A DNA stretch of 64,000 nt from Synechococcus sp. CS-1331 (GTDB lineage: Bacteria; Cyanobacteriota; Cyanobacteriia; PCC-6307; Cyanobiaceae), in assembly GCA_025127975.1 (NCBI GenBank), contig JAHLYQ010000012.1, positions 1 to 64,000 on the forward strand, given 5' to 3'. The translations under genes and the position numbers were made by a program. The notes under the pieces are model-generated. The model did no database searches. It saw only the letters and a program-made list of their open reading frames with translations, and was not told where the DNA came from. This document shows, piece after piece, positions 43,464 through 52,724 of the stretch. Numbering within the stretch: the stretch's first letter is position 1; the number at the start of each line of letters is the position of its first letter.

Positions 43464-45785
43464 ATGAAGTTCACGGTCGCCGACCTGCTCGACCAACTTC
43501 CAGCCGATGAAGCCCTGCCGCTGCCAAAGCTGGAAAAAGCCCTTGGGCTGAGCCAGCAAGCTGAGAAGTTGCAGCTCCAGATCGGCCTGCAAGGCCTCTG
43601 CAAGCTTGGTCTGATCACCCTGCAGGAAGCGGGGGTTATCCGGCTCCAGGATCCCGAGCTGATTCCTGCCAGGCTGCGCTGCAGCAGCAAGGGCTTTTGC
43701 TTTGCCCTGCGGGAAGACGGCGGCGAGGACATCTACATCCGCGACCACCAGCTCAACCACGCCTGGAACGGCGATCGGGTGCTGGTCAAGGTGACCCGGG
43801 AAGGGGGCCGCCGCCGCTCCCCAGAGGGCGGTGTGCAGTGCATTCTTGAACGCCATACCCCGTCCCTGCTGGCCCAGGTGGAACAGCTAGACGACAGGTT
43901 GGTGGCCACCCCCCTGGACGACCGGCTGCTGACCGCGGTGGAATTGCCCGGCAGCGATGCCACCTATCTCGATAGCGAGCAAAACTCGGTGGTCGAGGTG
44001 CTGGTGGATCGCTACCCCGTGGGCCAGTTCGGGCCCCAGGGCCATGTGGCCCGGAGCCTGGCGGTCAATGGTGGCGAAGCCGCCGATCTCGACCTCCTGC
44101 TCACCAAACACCGGCTCCACGCCAAGGCCCAGGCACCGCGGGCCACCCTCAAGGCCCTGGCGGCCAAAGACCGCACGGACCTCACGGACCAGCAGACCCT
44201 GCTGCTGGAGCCCTGGACAGGTAAGGAGGCCCCCGGCCTGCCAGCCCTGGGCCTGGAGCAAAGGGAAGGGGGCTGGACCCTGTGGCTGCACAGTCCGGCC
44301 ATCAGCGAGCGCTACACCCCGGGCGGTGCCCTCGACATCTGGCTGCGGGAGCAGGCCGATGCCCTCTGCGTGGGGCGGGAATGGCTGCCCCTGCTCAGTT
44401 CTGCCCTGGCTAAGGCCAGCGCCTTCAAGGTGGGCGAAGCCCAGGCGGCCCTCTCGGTAGCCCTGGAGCTCAACTCTGCAGGCCAGTTGGAGCACTACCG
44501 CTTCAGCCGCAGCATGATCAAACCGGTGGCCTGTGCGGCAGCCGACGCCCTCAATGCCCTGGCCGAGCGCAAGCCCAAAAGCCGCACCCTGCCGGCGGCA
44601 CTCAAAGGCCTCAAGGATCAACTGCCCCTGGTGGAACAGCTGGTTGCCCTGACAGCTCTGCTGCGTCAAGCGCGCCAGGCCAACGGCTCTCTGGATCTGA
44701 ACCTGCCCCAGCCCGCCATTGACAGCCTGGGGGATCTGGCCGTGCCGGGGCCGGATCTGCCCCTGGAGGGATGGCTGGTGACCCTGGATGACCACCACCC
44801 GATCGCCCTGTTGCGCGAAGCGGTGCTCCTTGCCGAACGGGCCCTCGGCCAGCATCTGGCCGGACTGGGCCTGCCGGCGATCTACAGCACCAACGCCAGT
44901 GCCGATGCCAGCGACCTCAACGACGTGGCCCGCTCCGCCCTGGCCCTTGACATCCCCCTGGAACTGGGGGAGGAAGGCAATGCCAGCGCCGCCGAACTGG
45001 CTGGGGCCTTTGCGGGCACAGACCGCAGCCGGGCCCTGCAACAGCAGCTCAAGGCGATCCTCAAACCAATGCTGCTCAGCGATGGGCCTGGAGCCCACGC
45101 CCTGATGGGGCTGGTGGACGGGGATAACGCCATCGCTCCCTGGTGTTGCCCGACTCTCCACTACGCCGATCTATGGAACCAGCAGCAGCTGGTGTTGCTG
45201 CTCACCGAGGGCAAGGACAGGCCCAGCGTGCGCCACAAAACAAGTGTTGACCTCGCCTCCGATGGCTGCCTGGGCAGCATCGACTGGCCCCTGCTGGCCC
45301 CGAGCCAGCTCAGCCCTTACCAGAAGGTGCTCGAGCATGGGCTGGTGCAGCGATTGAACGGCAGGCGGCGCTTCCTCAGCGAGCTCCAGGCAGACCTGCT
45401 GGCCATGCTCCAGGCCCGCCAGGCCGAACCGCTGGTGGGACAGGTACTTCCCGGAGTGATCAGCGGAGTGCAGAGCTATGGCTTCTTCGTGGAGGTGCCT
45501 CCCTCCCAGGTGGAGGGGCTGGTGCACGTGAGCTCGCTGAAGGACGATTGGTATGAATACCGCTCCCGCCAAAACCGCCTGGTGGGTCGCAAGAACCGCC
45601 GGACCTACATGTTGGGGGACCAGGTGGAAGTGGAGATCCAGAAGGTGGATGTGCTGCGCCATCAGATTGACCTGGCGGTGGTGTTACCAGAGGGGGAGGA
45701 GCCCGACCCAGACGGACAGGACGAATACAACCCTGACGATGGGCCGGCTCCATTTGCGCCGATCCCGGTTTTGGCAGGGGCCTGA
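43464..45785 (+). CDS. RNB/RNase II-R-like protein without the catalytic aspartates (Zam-like)
   Basis: 773 residues from ATG 43464. An N-terminal winged-helix-like region, then cold-shock-like parts (SSKGFCFALREDGGEDIYIRD), an RNB domain (about residues 235-590), and an S1 domain at the C-terminus (VLPGVISGVQSYGFFVEV, GLVHVSSLKDDWYEY). In active RNase II/R the block ID.ED..DFDDA binds two metals; here residues 250-264 read WTGKEAPGLPALGL, and the later RRYADL becomes TLHYADL. It is therefore likely inactive as a nuclease. A full-length regulator or RNA-binding role is inferred. ubiX follows. Confidence 0.75.
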   Translation: MKFTVADLLDQLPADEALPLPKLEKALGLSQQAEKLQLQIGLQGLCKLGLITLQEAGVIRLQDPELIPARLRCSSKGFCFALREDGGEDIYIRDHQLNHAWNGDRVLVKVTREGGRRRSPEGGVQCILERHTPSLLAQVEQLDDRLVATPLDDRLLTAVELPGSDATYLDSEQNSVVEVLVDRYPVGQFGPQGHVARSLAVNGGEAADLDLLLTKHRLHAKAQAPRATLKALAAKDRTDLTDQQTLLLEPWTGKEAPGLPALGLEQREGGWTLWLHSPAISERYTPGGALDIWLREQADALCVGREWLPLLSSALAKASAFKVGEAQAALSVALELNSAGQLEHYRFSRSMIKPVACAAADALNALAERKPKSRTLPAALKGLKDQLPLVEQLVALTALLRQARQANGSLDLNLPQPAIDSLGDLAVPGPDLPLEGWLVTLDDHHPIALLREAVLLAERALGQHLAGLGLPAIYSTNASADASDLNDVARSALALDIPLELGEEGNASAAELAGAFAGTDRSRALQQQLKAILKPMLLSDGPGAHALMGLVDGDNAIAPWCCPTLHYADLWNQQQLVLLLTEGKDRPSVRHKTSVDLASDGCLGSIDWPLLAPSQLSPYQKVLEHGLVQRLNGRRRFLSELQADLLAMLQARQAEPLVGQVLPGVISGVQSYGFFVEVPPSQVEGLVHVSSLKDDWYEYRSRQNRLVGRKNRRTYMLGDQVEVEIQKVDVLRHQIDLAVVLPEGEEPDPDGQDEYNPDDGPAPFAPIPVLAGA

Positions 45786-45787
45786 GC

Positions 45788-46444
45788 ATGGACGCCGCAG
45801 CCAGCAGTGCTCCCGTGGTGCTGGCGGTATCTGGCGCCTCGGCCCAGCCCCTGGCCCAGCGGGCCCTGCAACTGCTGCTCGAAGCCGGCGAGGCGGTAGA
45901 GCTGGTGGCCTCCCGCGGCGCCATCGGCGTGTGGCAGGCGGAGCTGGGCCTGCGGGTGCCCTCCGAGCCCGCCGCCCAGGAGCGTTTCTGGCGGGAGCGC
46001 ACCGGCACCAGCACGGGACAGCTGCGCTGCCACCGCTGGAATGACCAGGCCGCCGGCATCGCCAGCGGCAGCTATCGCACCAGGGGAATGGTGATCCTGC
46101 CTGCCTCTATGGGCACAGTGGGGCGAATCGCCTCAGGGGTGGCCCTCGATCTGCTGGAGCGGGCCGCCGATGTCCACCTCAAGGAGGGCAGGCCCCTGGT
46201 GATCTGCCCGCGGGAAACCCCCTGGAACCTGATCCACCTGCGCAACCTCACCGCCCTCGCCGAAGCGGGCGCCCGCATCGCCCCGCCGGTGCCTGCCTGG
46301 TACCACCAGCCCCAGACCATTGACGACATGGTCGATTTCCTAGTGATCCGCGTCTTCGACGTTCTGGGCTACGAACTTGGCAGCATGCGCCGTTGGCAGG
46401 GGCCACCCCACCAGCCAGGATCTCCAGACGCCCCCTCCGCCTGA
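45788..46444 (+). CDS. ubiX: Flavin prenyltransferase UbiX
   Basis: 218 residues, ATG 45788. AVSGASAQPLAQRAL is the phosphate-binding start, and VELVASRGAIGVW follows. MVILPASMGTVGRIASG and PRETPWNLIHLRNLTALAEAG carry the other FMN/DMAP-binding signatures. UbiX makes prenylated FMN for UbiD-type decarboxylases. It starts 2 bases after the RNB gene's stop, so the two are probably cotranscribed. In cyanobacteria its partner decarboxylase acts in plastoquinone/quinone synthesis. Confidence 0.92.
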   Translation: MDAAASSAPVVLAVSGASAQPLAQRALQLLLEAGEAVELVASRGAIGVWQAELGLRVPSEPAAQERFWRERTGTSTGQLRCHRWNDQAAGIASGSYRTRGMVILPASMGTVGRIASGVALDLLERAADVHLKEGRPLVICPRETPWNLIHLRNLTALAEAGARIAPPVPAWYHQPQTIDDMVDFLVIRVFDVLGYELGSMRRWQGPPHQPGSPDAPSA

Positions 46445-46459
46445 TTCGGTTCCTGTCCG

Positions 46460-46921
46460 TTGGCCCTGCTGCAACGCCTGCTGCTACTTCCCCTGCTGGC
46501 CCCGCTGCTGGTGGTGTTGCTGGTGGGCGCCCTCAATCCCAGGCCCAGCCTCTCCCTGCGCCTGCTGATCTGGACTTCCCCCGCCCTGCCGATCGGCGTC
46601 TGGATAGCCCTTGCCGGCGGCGGCGGCGCTGGACTCAGTGCCGCTGCAGCCGCCCTGGCCCTTGGCACGGGAGCGGGTAGCCCGCGCCGCCAGGGGAGTC
46701 GCTCGGCACCGGAGCGGCCGCAGACCCGGGCGAAGGGGCCGGTTCCCCAACCAGCCCCGGCAGCCGGACCGCCGCGCCCACCGGGGGAACCAGCCCCCAC
46801 CGTGGCAGTGCCGTTCCGGGTGATCCGCAAGGGTCGCAGCAACGCCAATCCGGAACCCGTTGGGGCCCAGGCAAGGGCCGTGGGCGATGGTTGGGACTCA
46901 AGCAGCAACGACGACTGGTGA
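46460..46921 (+). CDS. Small membrane protein with proline-rich tail, unknown function
   Basis: 153 residues from TTG 46460. Two hydrophobic helices lie at about residues 8-28 (LLPLLAPLLVVLLVGAL) and 35-55 (LLIWTSPALPIGVWIALAG). The rest is Ala/Gly/Pro-rich and basic, ending in SSSNDDW. I do not recognise a family. A position between ubiX and the DUF2996 gene in a single rightward run supports a real gene; the high GC makes it less certain. Confidence 0.5.
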   Translation: MALLQRLLLLPLLAPLLVVLLVGALNPRPSLSLRLLIWTSPALPIGVWIALAGGGGAGLSAAAAALALGTGAGSPRRQGSRSAPERPQTRAKGPVPQPAPAAGPPRPPGEPAPTVAVPFRVIRKGRSNANPEPVGAQARAVGDGWDSSSNDDW

Positions 46922-46988
46922 GCTGGTGGTGCAGGGCCATACCAGGCCTGCGTAAGGTTGGGTGAGATGCCGCAAGGGGCCTGCACCG

Positions 46989-47420
46989 GTGAGCGAATCC
47001 GCCCAACCTGCCACCAATGGGGAATCCCGGCCTGCCGCCGCCGCCAAGGCCAAGCCGCCGAGCCCGGAAGACCAGCCCTTTGAGAGCTTTATCCCCAAGC
47101 TGCTGATGCCTGCATTGGCAGCAGAAATCCAGGGCTATGGCGGCCCCTCGCCGCAACTGGTCTTCGAGCAGGGCCCGATGCCGGTGGTGGGCTCAGAGTG
47201 CTGGATGGTTAAGGGCGAGCTGCCCGGCCAGCGACGCTTCTGGCTCTGCTTCACGGCAGCCAGCATCAATTCCGCCAAAACGGTGGCGGTGGCAGAGGGG
47301 GGCAGTGAACCCAGCCTGCTCGAGTCGTTCCTGATTGATGAGAAGAAGATGTCGCTGGCGCTGCTGGTCTCGCGCCTGGTCCAGCGTCTCAACGGCCAGA
47401 AATGGCTCGGCCCGAACTGA
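46989..47420 (+). CDS. DUF2996 family protein
   Basis: 143 residues from GTG 46989; GTG 46962 would add nine residues. The N-terminus is Ala/Pro-rich, and the conserved part runs from FIPKLLMPALAAEI, through LVFEQG and CWMVKGELPGQRRFWLCF, to EPSLLESFLIDEKKMSLALLVSRLVQRLNGQKW. This matches the cyanobacterial/plant DUF2996 family. It lies 48 bases upstream of acsF, which suggests a link to chlorophyll synthesis by position only. Confidence 0.78.
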   Translation: MSESAQPATNGESRPAAAAKAKPPSPEDQPFESFIPKLLMPALAAEIQGYGGPSPQLVFEQGPMPVVGSECWMVKGELPGQRRFWLCFTAASINSAKTVAVAEGGSEPSLLESFLIDEKKMSLALLVSRLVQRLNGQKWLGPN

Positions 47421-47468
47421 CGACCAAGCCCCCTACGATGCAAGTACAGCCGTAAGCCGCAACGCCAG

Positions 47469-48551
47469 ATGGTGCCTCCCGCCGCGATTGCCACTTCCCC
47501 AGTCACCCCGGAAGCCCCGGCGACCAAGGATCCGGTCAGGGACACGATCCTGACCCCCCGCTTCTACACCACGGATTTTGACGCCATGGCGGCGATGGAT
47601 CTGCAGCCCAACGTGTTGGAGCTGGAGGCCATCTGCGAGGAGTTCCGCAAGGACTACAACCGCCACCATTTCGTGCGCAACGACGAATTCGACGGGGCGG
47701 CAGCCAAACTCGACCCCAAAACCCGCCAGGTGTTTGTTGAGTTTCTTGAGCAGAGCTGCACTTCGGAATTTTCCGGCTTCCTGCTCTACAAGGAGCTTAG
47801 CCGCCGGATCAAAAGCAAAAACCCCCTGTTGGCCGAATGCTTCGCCCACATGGCCAGGGATGAGGCACGCCATGCCGGCTTCCTCAACAAGGCAATGGGA
47901 GATTTCGGGCTGCAGCTCGATCTGGGCTTTCTTACGGCTAATAAGGCCTACACCTTCTTCAAGCCCAAGTTCATCTTTTACGCCACCTACCTGAGCGAAA
48001 AGATCGGTTACTGGCGTTACATCGCTATTTATCGCCACCTCGAAGAACATCCTGAGAGCAAGATCTTCCCGATCTTCAACTTCTTCGAAAACTGGTGCCA
48101 GGACGAAAACCGCCATGGCGACTTCTTTGACGCCCTGATGAAGGCCCAACCTGCCACGGTCCGTGGCCTGACGGCCCGTCTGTGGTGTCGCTTTTTCCTG
48201 CTGGCCGTGTTTGCCACCATGTACGTGCGCGACGTGGCCCGCAAGGAGTTCTACGAAGCCCTTGGACTCGATGCCCGCGCCTACGACAAGGTTGTAATTG
48301 CCAAGACCAACGAGACCTCCGCCCGGGTATTCCCCGTGGTGCTCAACGTCGACCATCCCAAGTTCTATGTGCGGCTAGAGCGGCTGGTGTCCAACAACGC
48401 CGGACTGAGTGCAGTCGATGCCAGCTCCGCGCCGGCGCCGCTGAAGCTGCTGCGCAAGCTGCCCTTGTGGATCGCCAATGGAGCTGAAATGGCCAAGCTC
48501 TACCTGATGGCCCCGATCCGCAGCGAGCACTTCCAAGCCGCTGTGCGCTGA
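47469..48551 (+). CDS. acsF: Magnesium-protoporphyrin IX monomethyl ester oxidative cyclase, aerobic
   Basis: 360 residues. The di-iron ligands are seen in [24 protein letters not shown] (ExxRH) and [16 protein letters not shown] (DENRH), the arrangement of AcsF/CHL27. The enzyme closes the fifth ring of chlorophyll, using O2. It needs the Ycf54-type partner, not seen here. ATG 47469 is followed by an Ala/Pro-rich leader. Confidence 0.96.
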   Translation: MVPPAAIATSPVTPEAPATKDPVRDTILTPRFYTTDFDAMAAMDLQPNVLELEAICEEFRKDYNRHHFVRNDEFDGAAAKLDPKTRQVFVEFLEQSCTSEFSGFLLYKELSRRIKSKNPLLAECFAHMARDEARHAGFLNKAMGDFGLQLDLGFLTANKAYTFFKPKFIFYATYLSEKIGYWRYIAIYRHLEEHPESKIFPIFNFFENWCQDENRHGDFFDALMKAQPATVRGLTARLWCRFFLLAVFATMYVRDVARKEFYEALGLDARAYDKVVIAKTNETSARVFPVVLNVDHPKFYVRLERLVSNNAGLSAVDASSAPAPLKLLRKLPLWIANGAEMAKLYLMAPIRSEHFQAAVR

Positions 48552-48618
48552 GTCCAGCCTGACCGGGCTCCTCCCAGTAAGCCCACATCTCCTGCCCCCG
48601 CCCCCTCGCCGATCTACC

Positions 48619-50067
48619 TTGGTTGCCTCCACTCCCGTTTCGGGCGCGAACCCCGCTAGCTTTGACACCAGCTGGCTGCCGCGGCTCGAATCCCTGCTGG
48701 CCGCCGGTCGGGGGGCCGGCGCCGACCTGGTGGAGATATTTCTAGAGCGCACAGACCATCTGGGCGTATTGGCCGAGCAGGAGGTAATAACCAATGTCAG
48801 CCCATCCTTCGGCATGGGAGCTGGAATTCGGGTATTCCGCGGCGAGCGCGACGGCTTTGTCAGCACCAACGACCTGAGCGCCCAGGGCCTGCTCCAAGGC
48901 CTGGATCAGGCCTTGGGCATGCTCGGCCTGATGCTCAGCAGCGGCCCATCAACCGGCCCATCAAAGGGTTTCGAGGGACTCGGTGCCCTCAGAGACTTCA
49001 GCGCAGTCAAGAGCGACTGGCTGGAGCGCTGCCCTTCCCTGGCTGAAGCCACGGTGAAACTGCTGGAGGGCACCGCCAGGCTGGCCCAGCATGGCGAGCA
49101 CCTGCAGGCCCGCCGGGGCAGCTATTCCCGCGACTGGCAGAGCGTGCTGGTGGCCGCCAGTGACGGCACCTTTGCCCGCGACATCCGCCTGCACCAGTCT
49201 TTGGGTCTAAACGTGCTCGCTGCCGACGGCGACCACCGCGCCGGCCTGGGCCGCCGCTACGGCACCTCCGATCGGCCCGACGACCTGCGCGACTGGGACG
49301 CCGATGCTGCGGCCCAGGATGTGTGCACCAGTGTGGGCACCATGCTCTACGCCGACTACGTGGAGGCCGGCCAGATGCCGGCGGTGCTCGCCAACCGCTT
49401 CGGCGGTGTGATTTTTCATGAGGCGTGCGGCCACCTGCTCGAAACCACCCAGGTGGAGCGGGGCACCACCCCCTTTGCCGACAAGGTGGGCGAATCCATC
49501 GCCCATCAAGCCGTTACGGCCATCGATGAGGGCCTCAGTGAGGGCGCTTTCGGCTCCCTCTCGATGGATGACGAGGGCATGGAGCCCCAGCGGACGGTGC
49601 TGATCGAAAGGGGAGTTTTGAAGGGTTTCCTGAGTGACCGCGCCGGCGAGCTGCGCACCGGCCATGGCCGCACCGGCAGCGGTCGCCGCCAGAGCCATGC
49701 CTTTGCCGCCGCCAGCCGCATGCGCAACACCTTTATCGCCGCCGGCCCCCACACCCCCGACCAGTTGATCGCCTCGGTTGACAAGGGGCTGTACTGCAAA
49801 TCAATGGGCGGGGGCAGTGTGGGCCCCACGGGCCAGTTCAACTTCGCCGTGGAGGAGGGCTACCTGATCGAAAACGGCCAACTCACCAAGCCGGTGAAGG
49901 GAGCCACCCTGATTGGCGAAGCCAAGGAGGTGATGCCGCGCATCTCGATGTGTGCCAATGATCTGGAGCTGGCCGCCGGGTTCTGCGGCTCGGTCAGCGG
50001 CAGCATCAACGTGACCGTCGGCCAACCCCACATCAAGGTGGAATCAATCACCGTCGGGGGGCGCTGA
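48619..50067 (+). CDS. tldD: Metalloprotease TldD
   Basis: 482 residues, TTG 48619 as start because no ATG precedes the conserved AS/LL region. The zinc-binding motif HEACGHLLETTQVERG (HExxxH, about residue 271) and the C-terminal GGGSVGPTGQFNFAVEEGYLI/CSGSV-like segment mark this as TldD. TldD/TldE form a heterodimeric protease that processes small peptides, including modified natural-product precursors. It ends 2 bases before tldE. Confidence 0.93.
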   Translation: MVASTPVSGANPASFDTSWLPRLESLLAAGRGAGADLVEIFLERTDHLGVLAEQEVITNVSPSFGMGAGIRVFRGERDGFVSTNDLSAQGLLQGLDQALGMLGLMLSSGPSTGPSKGFEGLGALRDFSAVKSDWLERCPSLAEATVKLLEGTARLAQHGEHLQARRGSYSRDWQSVLVAASDGTFARDIRLHQSLGLNVLAADGDHRAGLGRRYGTSDRPDDLRDWDADAAAQDVCTSVGTMLYADYVEAGQMPAVLANRFGGVIFHEACGHLLETTQVERGTTPFADKVGESIAHQAVTAIDEGLSEGAFGSLSMDDEGMEPQRTVLIERGVLKGFLSDRAGELRTGHGRTGSGRRQSHAFAAASRMRNTFIAAGPHTPDQLIASVDKGLYCKSMGGGSVGPTGQFNFAVEEGYLIENGQLTKPVKGATLIGEAKEVMPRISMCANDLELAAGFCGSVSGSINVTVGQPHIKVESITVGGR

Positions 50068-50069
50068 CC

Positions 50070-51437
50070 ATGGCTGACAACCGCCTCAACCCCGAAGCCC
50101 TCAGCGCCAGGCTGCAGCAGCTGGCCCAGGCCGCCGCCATCCATCAATGGGACCTGGGGGCCTCCTGCAGCACCGACACCTCCGTGCAGGTCGACCGCGG
50201 TGAAGCCAAACAGATGAAAGGTGCCCAGCGCAGCGCCATCACCGTGCGGGTGTGGAACGACAAGGGCCTGGTGGGAATCACCAGCACCTCGGATCTCAGC
50301 GACGCCGGCCTGGAGAGGGCCCTGGGCGGCGCCCACGCCGCCAGCGCCTTTGGCAACTCCGAGGAAACGCCCGCCTTCTCCCCCCTGGCCACCGCCCCCC
50401 TGGTCAGCCTGGATCAGCCCCTGCGCGAGCCCCAGCCGATCCTCACCCTGCTGGAGAGCCTCAAAGAAGCCGAGCGCCAACTGCTCGATCGCCATGGCGC
50501 CATCGGTACGGTGCCCTACAACGGCCTGGCCCAGCGCAGCAGTGAGCGCCTCTACCTCAACAGTGATGGGGCTCGCCGCCACCAGTTGCTCACCACCGCC
50601 AGCATCTACCTCTATGCCAGGGCAGAAGAGGCTGGCCGCAAACCCCGCAGCTCCGGCGCCGTTCGCATGGCCTACGGCACCGGCGATCTCGACATCGCTG
50701 GCTGCATAGATGAGGCGGCCGAGCGCACCATCGCCCACCTCGACTACGCCCCGATCGAAACCGGCTCCTACACCTGCGTGTTCAGCCCGGAGGCCTTCCT
50801 CGACCTGATCGGCGCCTTCAGCAGTTTGTTCAACGCCAGATCGGTGCTCGATGGGGTCAGCCTCAGCCAGCGCGACTCCCTCGGCCAGAGCATGGCGGTG
50901 CCATTCCTGAGCATTCGGGACAACGGCCTGCACCCCGGCAATATCGGCGCCTCGCTGTTTGATGGCGAGGGAACGCCGACCGCCCCGCTTGAATTGGTGG
51001 AGGGCGGCATACTCCGCAACTTCCTGCACTCGGAGGCCACGGCCCGGACCTTTGGGGTACACCCCACCGGCCACGCCGGCATGGGGGCCAAGGTGGCTGT
51101 AGGCCCCGACTGGTTTGAGATCGGGCCTACCCCCGGCAGCGGCGGCGGCCAGCAGGGACTGGATCGTTTCAGCCATGGGGGGCCCTTAGTGGTGATCGAT
51201 TCCCTCTCTGCCCTGCATGCCGGTGTCAAGGCCAGCCAGGGCTCCTTCTCCCTGCCCTTCGACGGCTGGCTGGTGGCCGGCGGAGTCAGCCGCTCCATCG
51301 AAGCAGCCACCGTGGCTGGCGACATCCGCAAGCTGCTCCAGGCAATCGTTGGCTTTGAGGGCGAGGCCAAGGTGACCCCGGATGGTCTCTGCCCCTACGT
51401 GTGGGTTGAGGGCCTCTCGATCACCGGCGAAGCGTGA
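50070..51437 (+). CDS. tldE: TldE/PmbA partner of the TldD protease
   Basis: 455 residues, ATG 50070, related to TldD but without the zinc HExxxH motif. VDRGEAKQMKGAQRSAITVRVWNDKG and NAHPDGV-like TEPFDGEGTPTA segments match PmbA. SLPFDGWLVAGGVSRSIEAATVAGDIRKLLQAI is the C-terminal domain. It serves as the structural/substrate-gating half of the TldD/E protease. Its stop is overlapped by the GTG of fmt. Confidence 0.9.
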   Translation: MADNRLNPEALSARLQQLAQAAAIHQWDLGASCSTDTSVQVDRGEAKQMKGAQRSAITVRVWNDKGLVGITSTSDLSDAGLERALGGAHAASAFGNSEETPAFSPLATAPLVSLDQPLREPQPILTLLESLKEAERQLLDRHGAIGTVPYNGLAQRSSERLYLNSDGARRHQLLTTASIYLYARAEEAGRKPRSSGAVRMAYGTGDLDIAGCIDEAAERTIAHLDYAPIETGSYTCVFSPEAFLDLIGAFSSLFNARSVLDGVSLSQRDSLGQSMAVPFLSIRDNGLHPGNIGASLFDGEGTPTAPLELVEGGILRNFLHSEATARTFGVHPTGHAGMGAKVAVGPDWFEIGPTPGSGGGQQGLDRFSHGGPLVVIDSLSALHAGVKASQGSFSLPFDGWLVAGGVSRSIEAATVAGDIRKLLQAIVGFEGEAKVTPDGLCPYVWVEGLSITGEA

Positions 51438-52462
51438 AAATCCTGTTCTGGGGCACGCCGGCCTACGCCGTGCCCAGCCTGGAGGCCCTGCTGGCTGCAG
51501 GTCACAGCGTGGTGGGGGTAGTGAGCCAGCCGGATCGGCGCCGCGGCCGCGGCAAGGAGCTCCAGCCCAGCGCCGTCAAGGCCCGGGCCCTGGAGTTCGG
51601 TCTGCCGGTATTCACACCGGAGCGAATCCGGCGCGAGCCCGAGCTCCAGGCCCGGCTTGGGGCCCTCGGCCCCGATGCGTCCGTGGTGGTGGCCTTCGGC
51701 CAAATTCTGCCGCCGGAGGTGCTGGTCCAGCCGCCCCTGGGCTGCTGGAACGCCCATGGCTCCCTGCTGCCCCGCTGGCGGGGAGCGGCCCCAATTCAGT
51801 GGTGCCTGCTGGAGGGTGACAGGGAAACCGGGGTGGGGATCATGGCCATGGAGGCAGGGCTTGACACCGGGCCGGTGTTACTTGAGCGCTCCCTTGCCAT
51901 TGGCCCGCTGGAGAACGCCCGCCAGCTGGGACAGCGGCTGGCCATGCTCAGCGCCGAGCTGCTGGTCGAGGCCCTGCCCCGCATCGAGGCCGCCGGAACG
52001 GGGCCGGAAGCCGAACGGCTGGCCCGGCTGGGGGTGCGTCCCCAGGGGGCAGCTGGGCTCAGCGTGGCCCGCTTGCTGACCAAAGCCGACGCGGTAATCG
52101 ACTGGAGCTCAGCAGCGGTGGCGATCCACCGGCGGGTGATGGGCCTCTACCCCAATGCCCACACGAGCTGGCGGGGCAAACGGCTGAAGTTGCTGGCCAG
52201 CGAACCCCTGGTGGCCGAATTTGAAGGGATAAAGCTTGAGGGGATAAAGCTTGGGGGGGCAATACCAGGCACGGTCCTGGCAATCGAGCCCGGGGTGGGC
52301 CTGGTGGTGGCAAGCGGCGCCGGCCCGCTGCTGGTGCGGGAGGCCCAGCAGGAAGGCCGCGCTCCCGCCCTGGGCCAGGCCCTGATCCAACAGTTGGGCG
52401 CTGGGCCCGGCGACCGGTTCGGCAGCGCAGCGGGTTTGCTAGATGGGGCTAACCCTGCTTGA
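51434..52462 (+). CDS. fmt: Methionyl-tRNA formyltransferase
   Basis: 342 residues from GTG 51434, overlapping tldE by 4 bases. ILFWGTPAYAVPSLEAL opens the N-terminal formyltransferase domain. NAHGSLLPRWRGAAPIQW and GVGIMAMEAGLDTGPVL carry the catalytic residues and the tetrahydrofolate site. The C-terminal domain contains SWRGKRLKLLASEPL and a five-residue tandem duplication EGIKL-EGIKL. The end overlaps a small opposite-strand gene by 14 bases. Confidence 0.94.
   Translation: MKILFWGTPAYAVPSLEALLAAGHSVVGVVSQPDRRRGRGKELQPSAVKARALEFGLPVFTPERIRREPELQARLGALGPDASVVVAFGQILPPEVLVQPPLGCWNAHGSLLPRWRGAAPIQWCLLEGDRETGVGIMAMEAGLDTGPVLLERSLAIGPLENARQLGQRLAMLSAELLVEALPRIEAAGTGPEAERLARLGVRPQGAAGLSVARLLTKADAVIDWSSAAVAIHRRVMGLYPNAHTSWRGKRLKLLASEPLVAEFEGIKLEGIKLGGAIPGTVLAIEPGVGLVVASGAGPLLVREAQQEGRAPALGQALIQQLGAGPGDRFGSAAGLLDGANPA
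52223..52252. repeat. 15-bp tandem duplication inside fmt
   Basis: Two near-identical 15-base copies (GAAGGGATAAAGCTT and GAGGGGATAAAGCTT) lie head to tail, in frame, repeating five residues (EGIKL) in the C-terminal domain of methionyl-tRNA formyltransferase. It looks like a recent replication-slippage product. Confidence 0.75.
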
Positions 52463-52643
52463 GCTCGAGCGCCTCCTTGCGGTGCAGGGCATGCAGGCCC
52501 TCCAACTGGTTGTGCACGGAAACCAGCTGGTCACGAATGTGCTGGCTGTTCTCGATGCGTCCCAGGGAGAGCAGCATCGACTCAATCTGGCTCTTGCAAT
52601 CGATCAACACGCGGCATTGCGGGGATCCGGGTTCGTAGGGCAT
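52449..52643 (-). CDS. Conserved small coiled-coil-like protein
   Basis: 64 residues, ATG 52643. QIESMLLSLGRIENSQH and RDQLVSVHNQLEGLHALHRKEALELK form one long charged helix, with a Cys-containing N-terminus (SPQCRVLIDC). It has no enzyme motif. It overlaps the end of fmt by 14 bases (opposite strand). Ordinary codon choice and helix pattern make it a credible gene, but I do not recognise a family. Confidence 0.55.
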   Translation of the reverse strand: MPYEPGSPQCRVLIDCKSQIESMLLSLGRIENSQHIRDQLVSVHNQLEGLHALHRKEALELKQG

Positions 52644-52724
52644 TGCTCAACTCTCAACACACCCATCGCAGCGGAGCAGGGCCGCCGCTGATGTGTCCGT
52701 TGCTGCGGTTCGCGAAGCCGGGCT

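Noticed and set aside
43887..45161. 424-residue frame opposite the RNB gene
   Set aside because: Shadow of the RNB frame, no recognised domain.
49860..51176. 438-residue frame opposite tldD/tldE
   Set aside because: Overlaps both conserved genes, glycine-rich with no motif.
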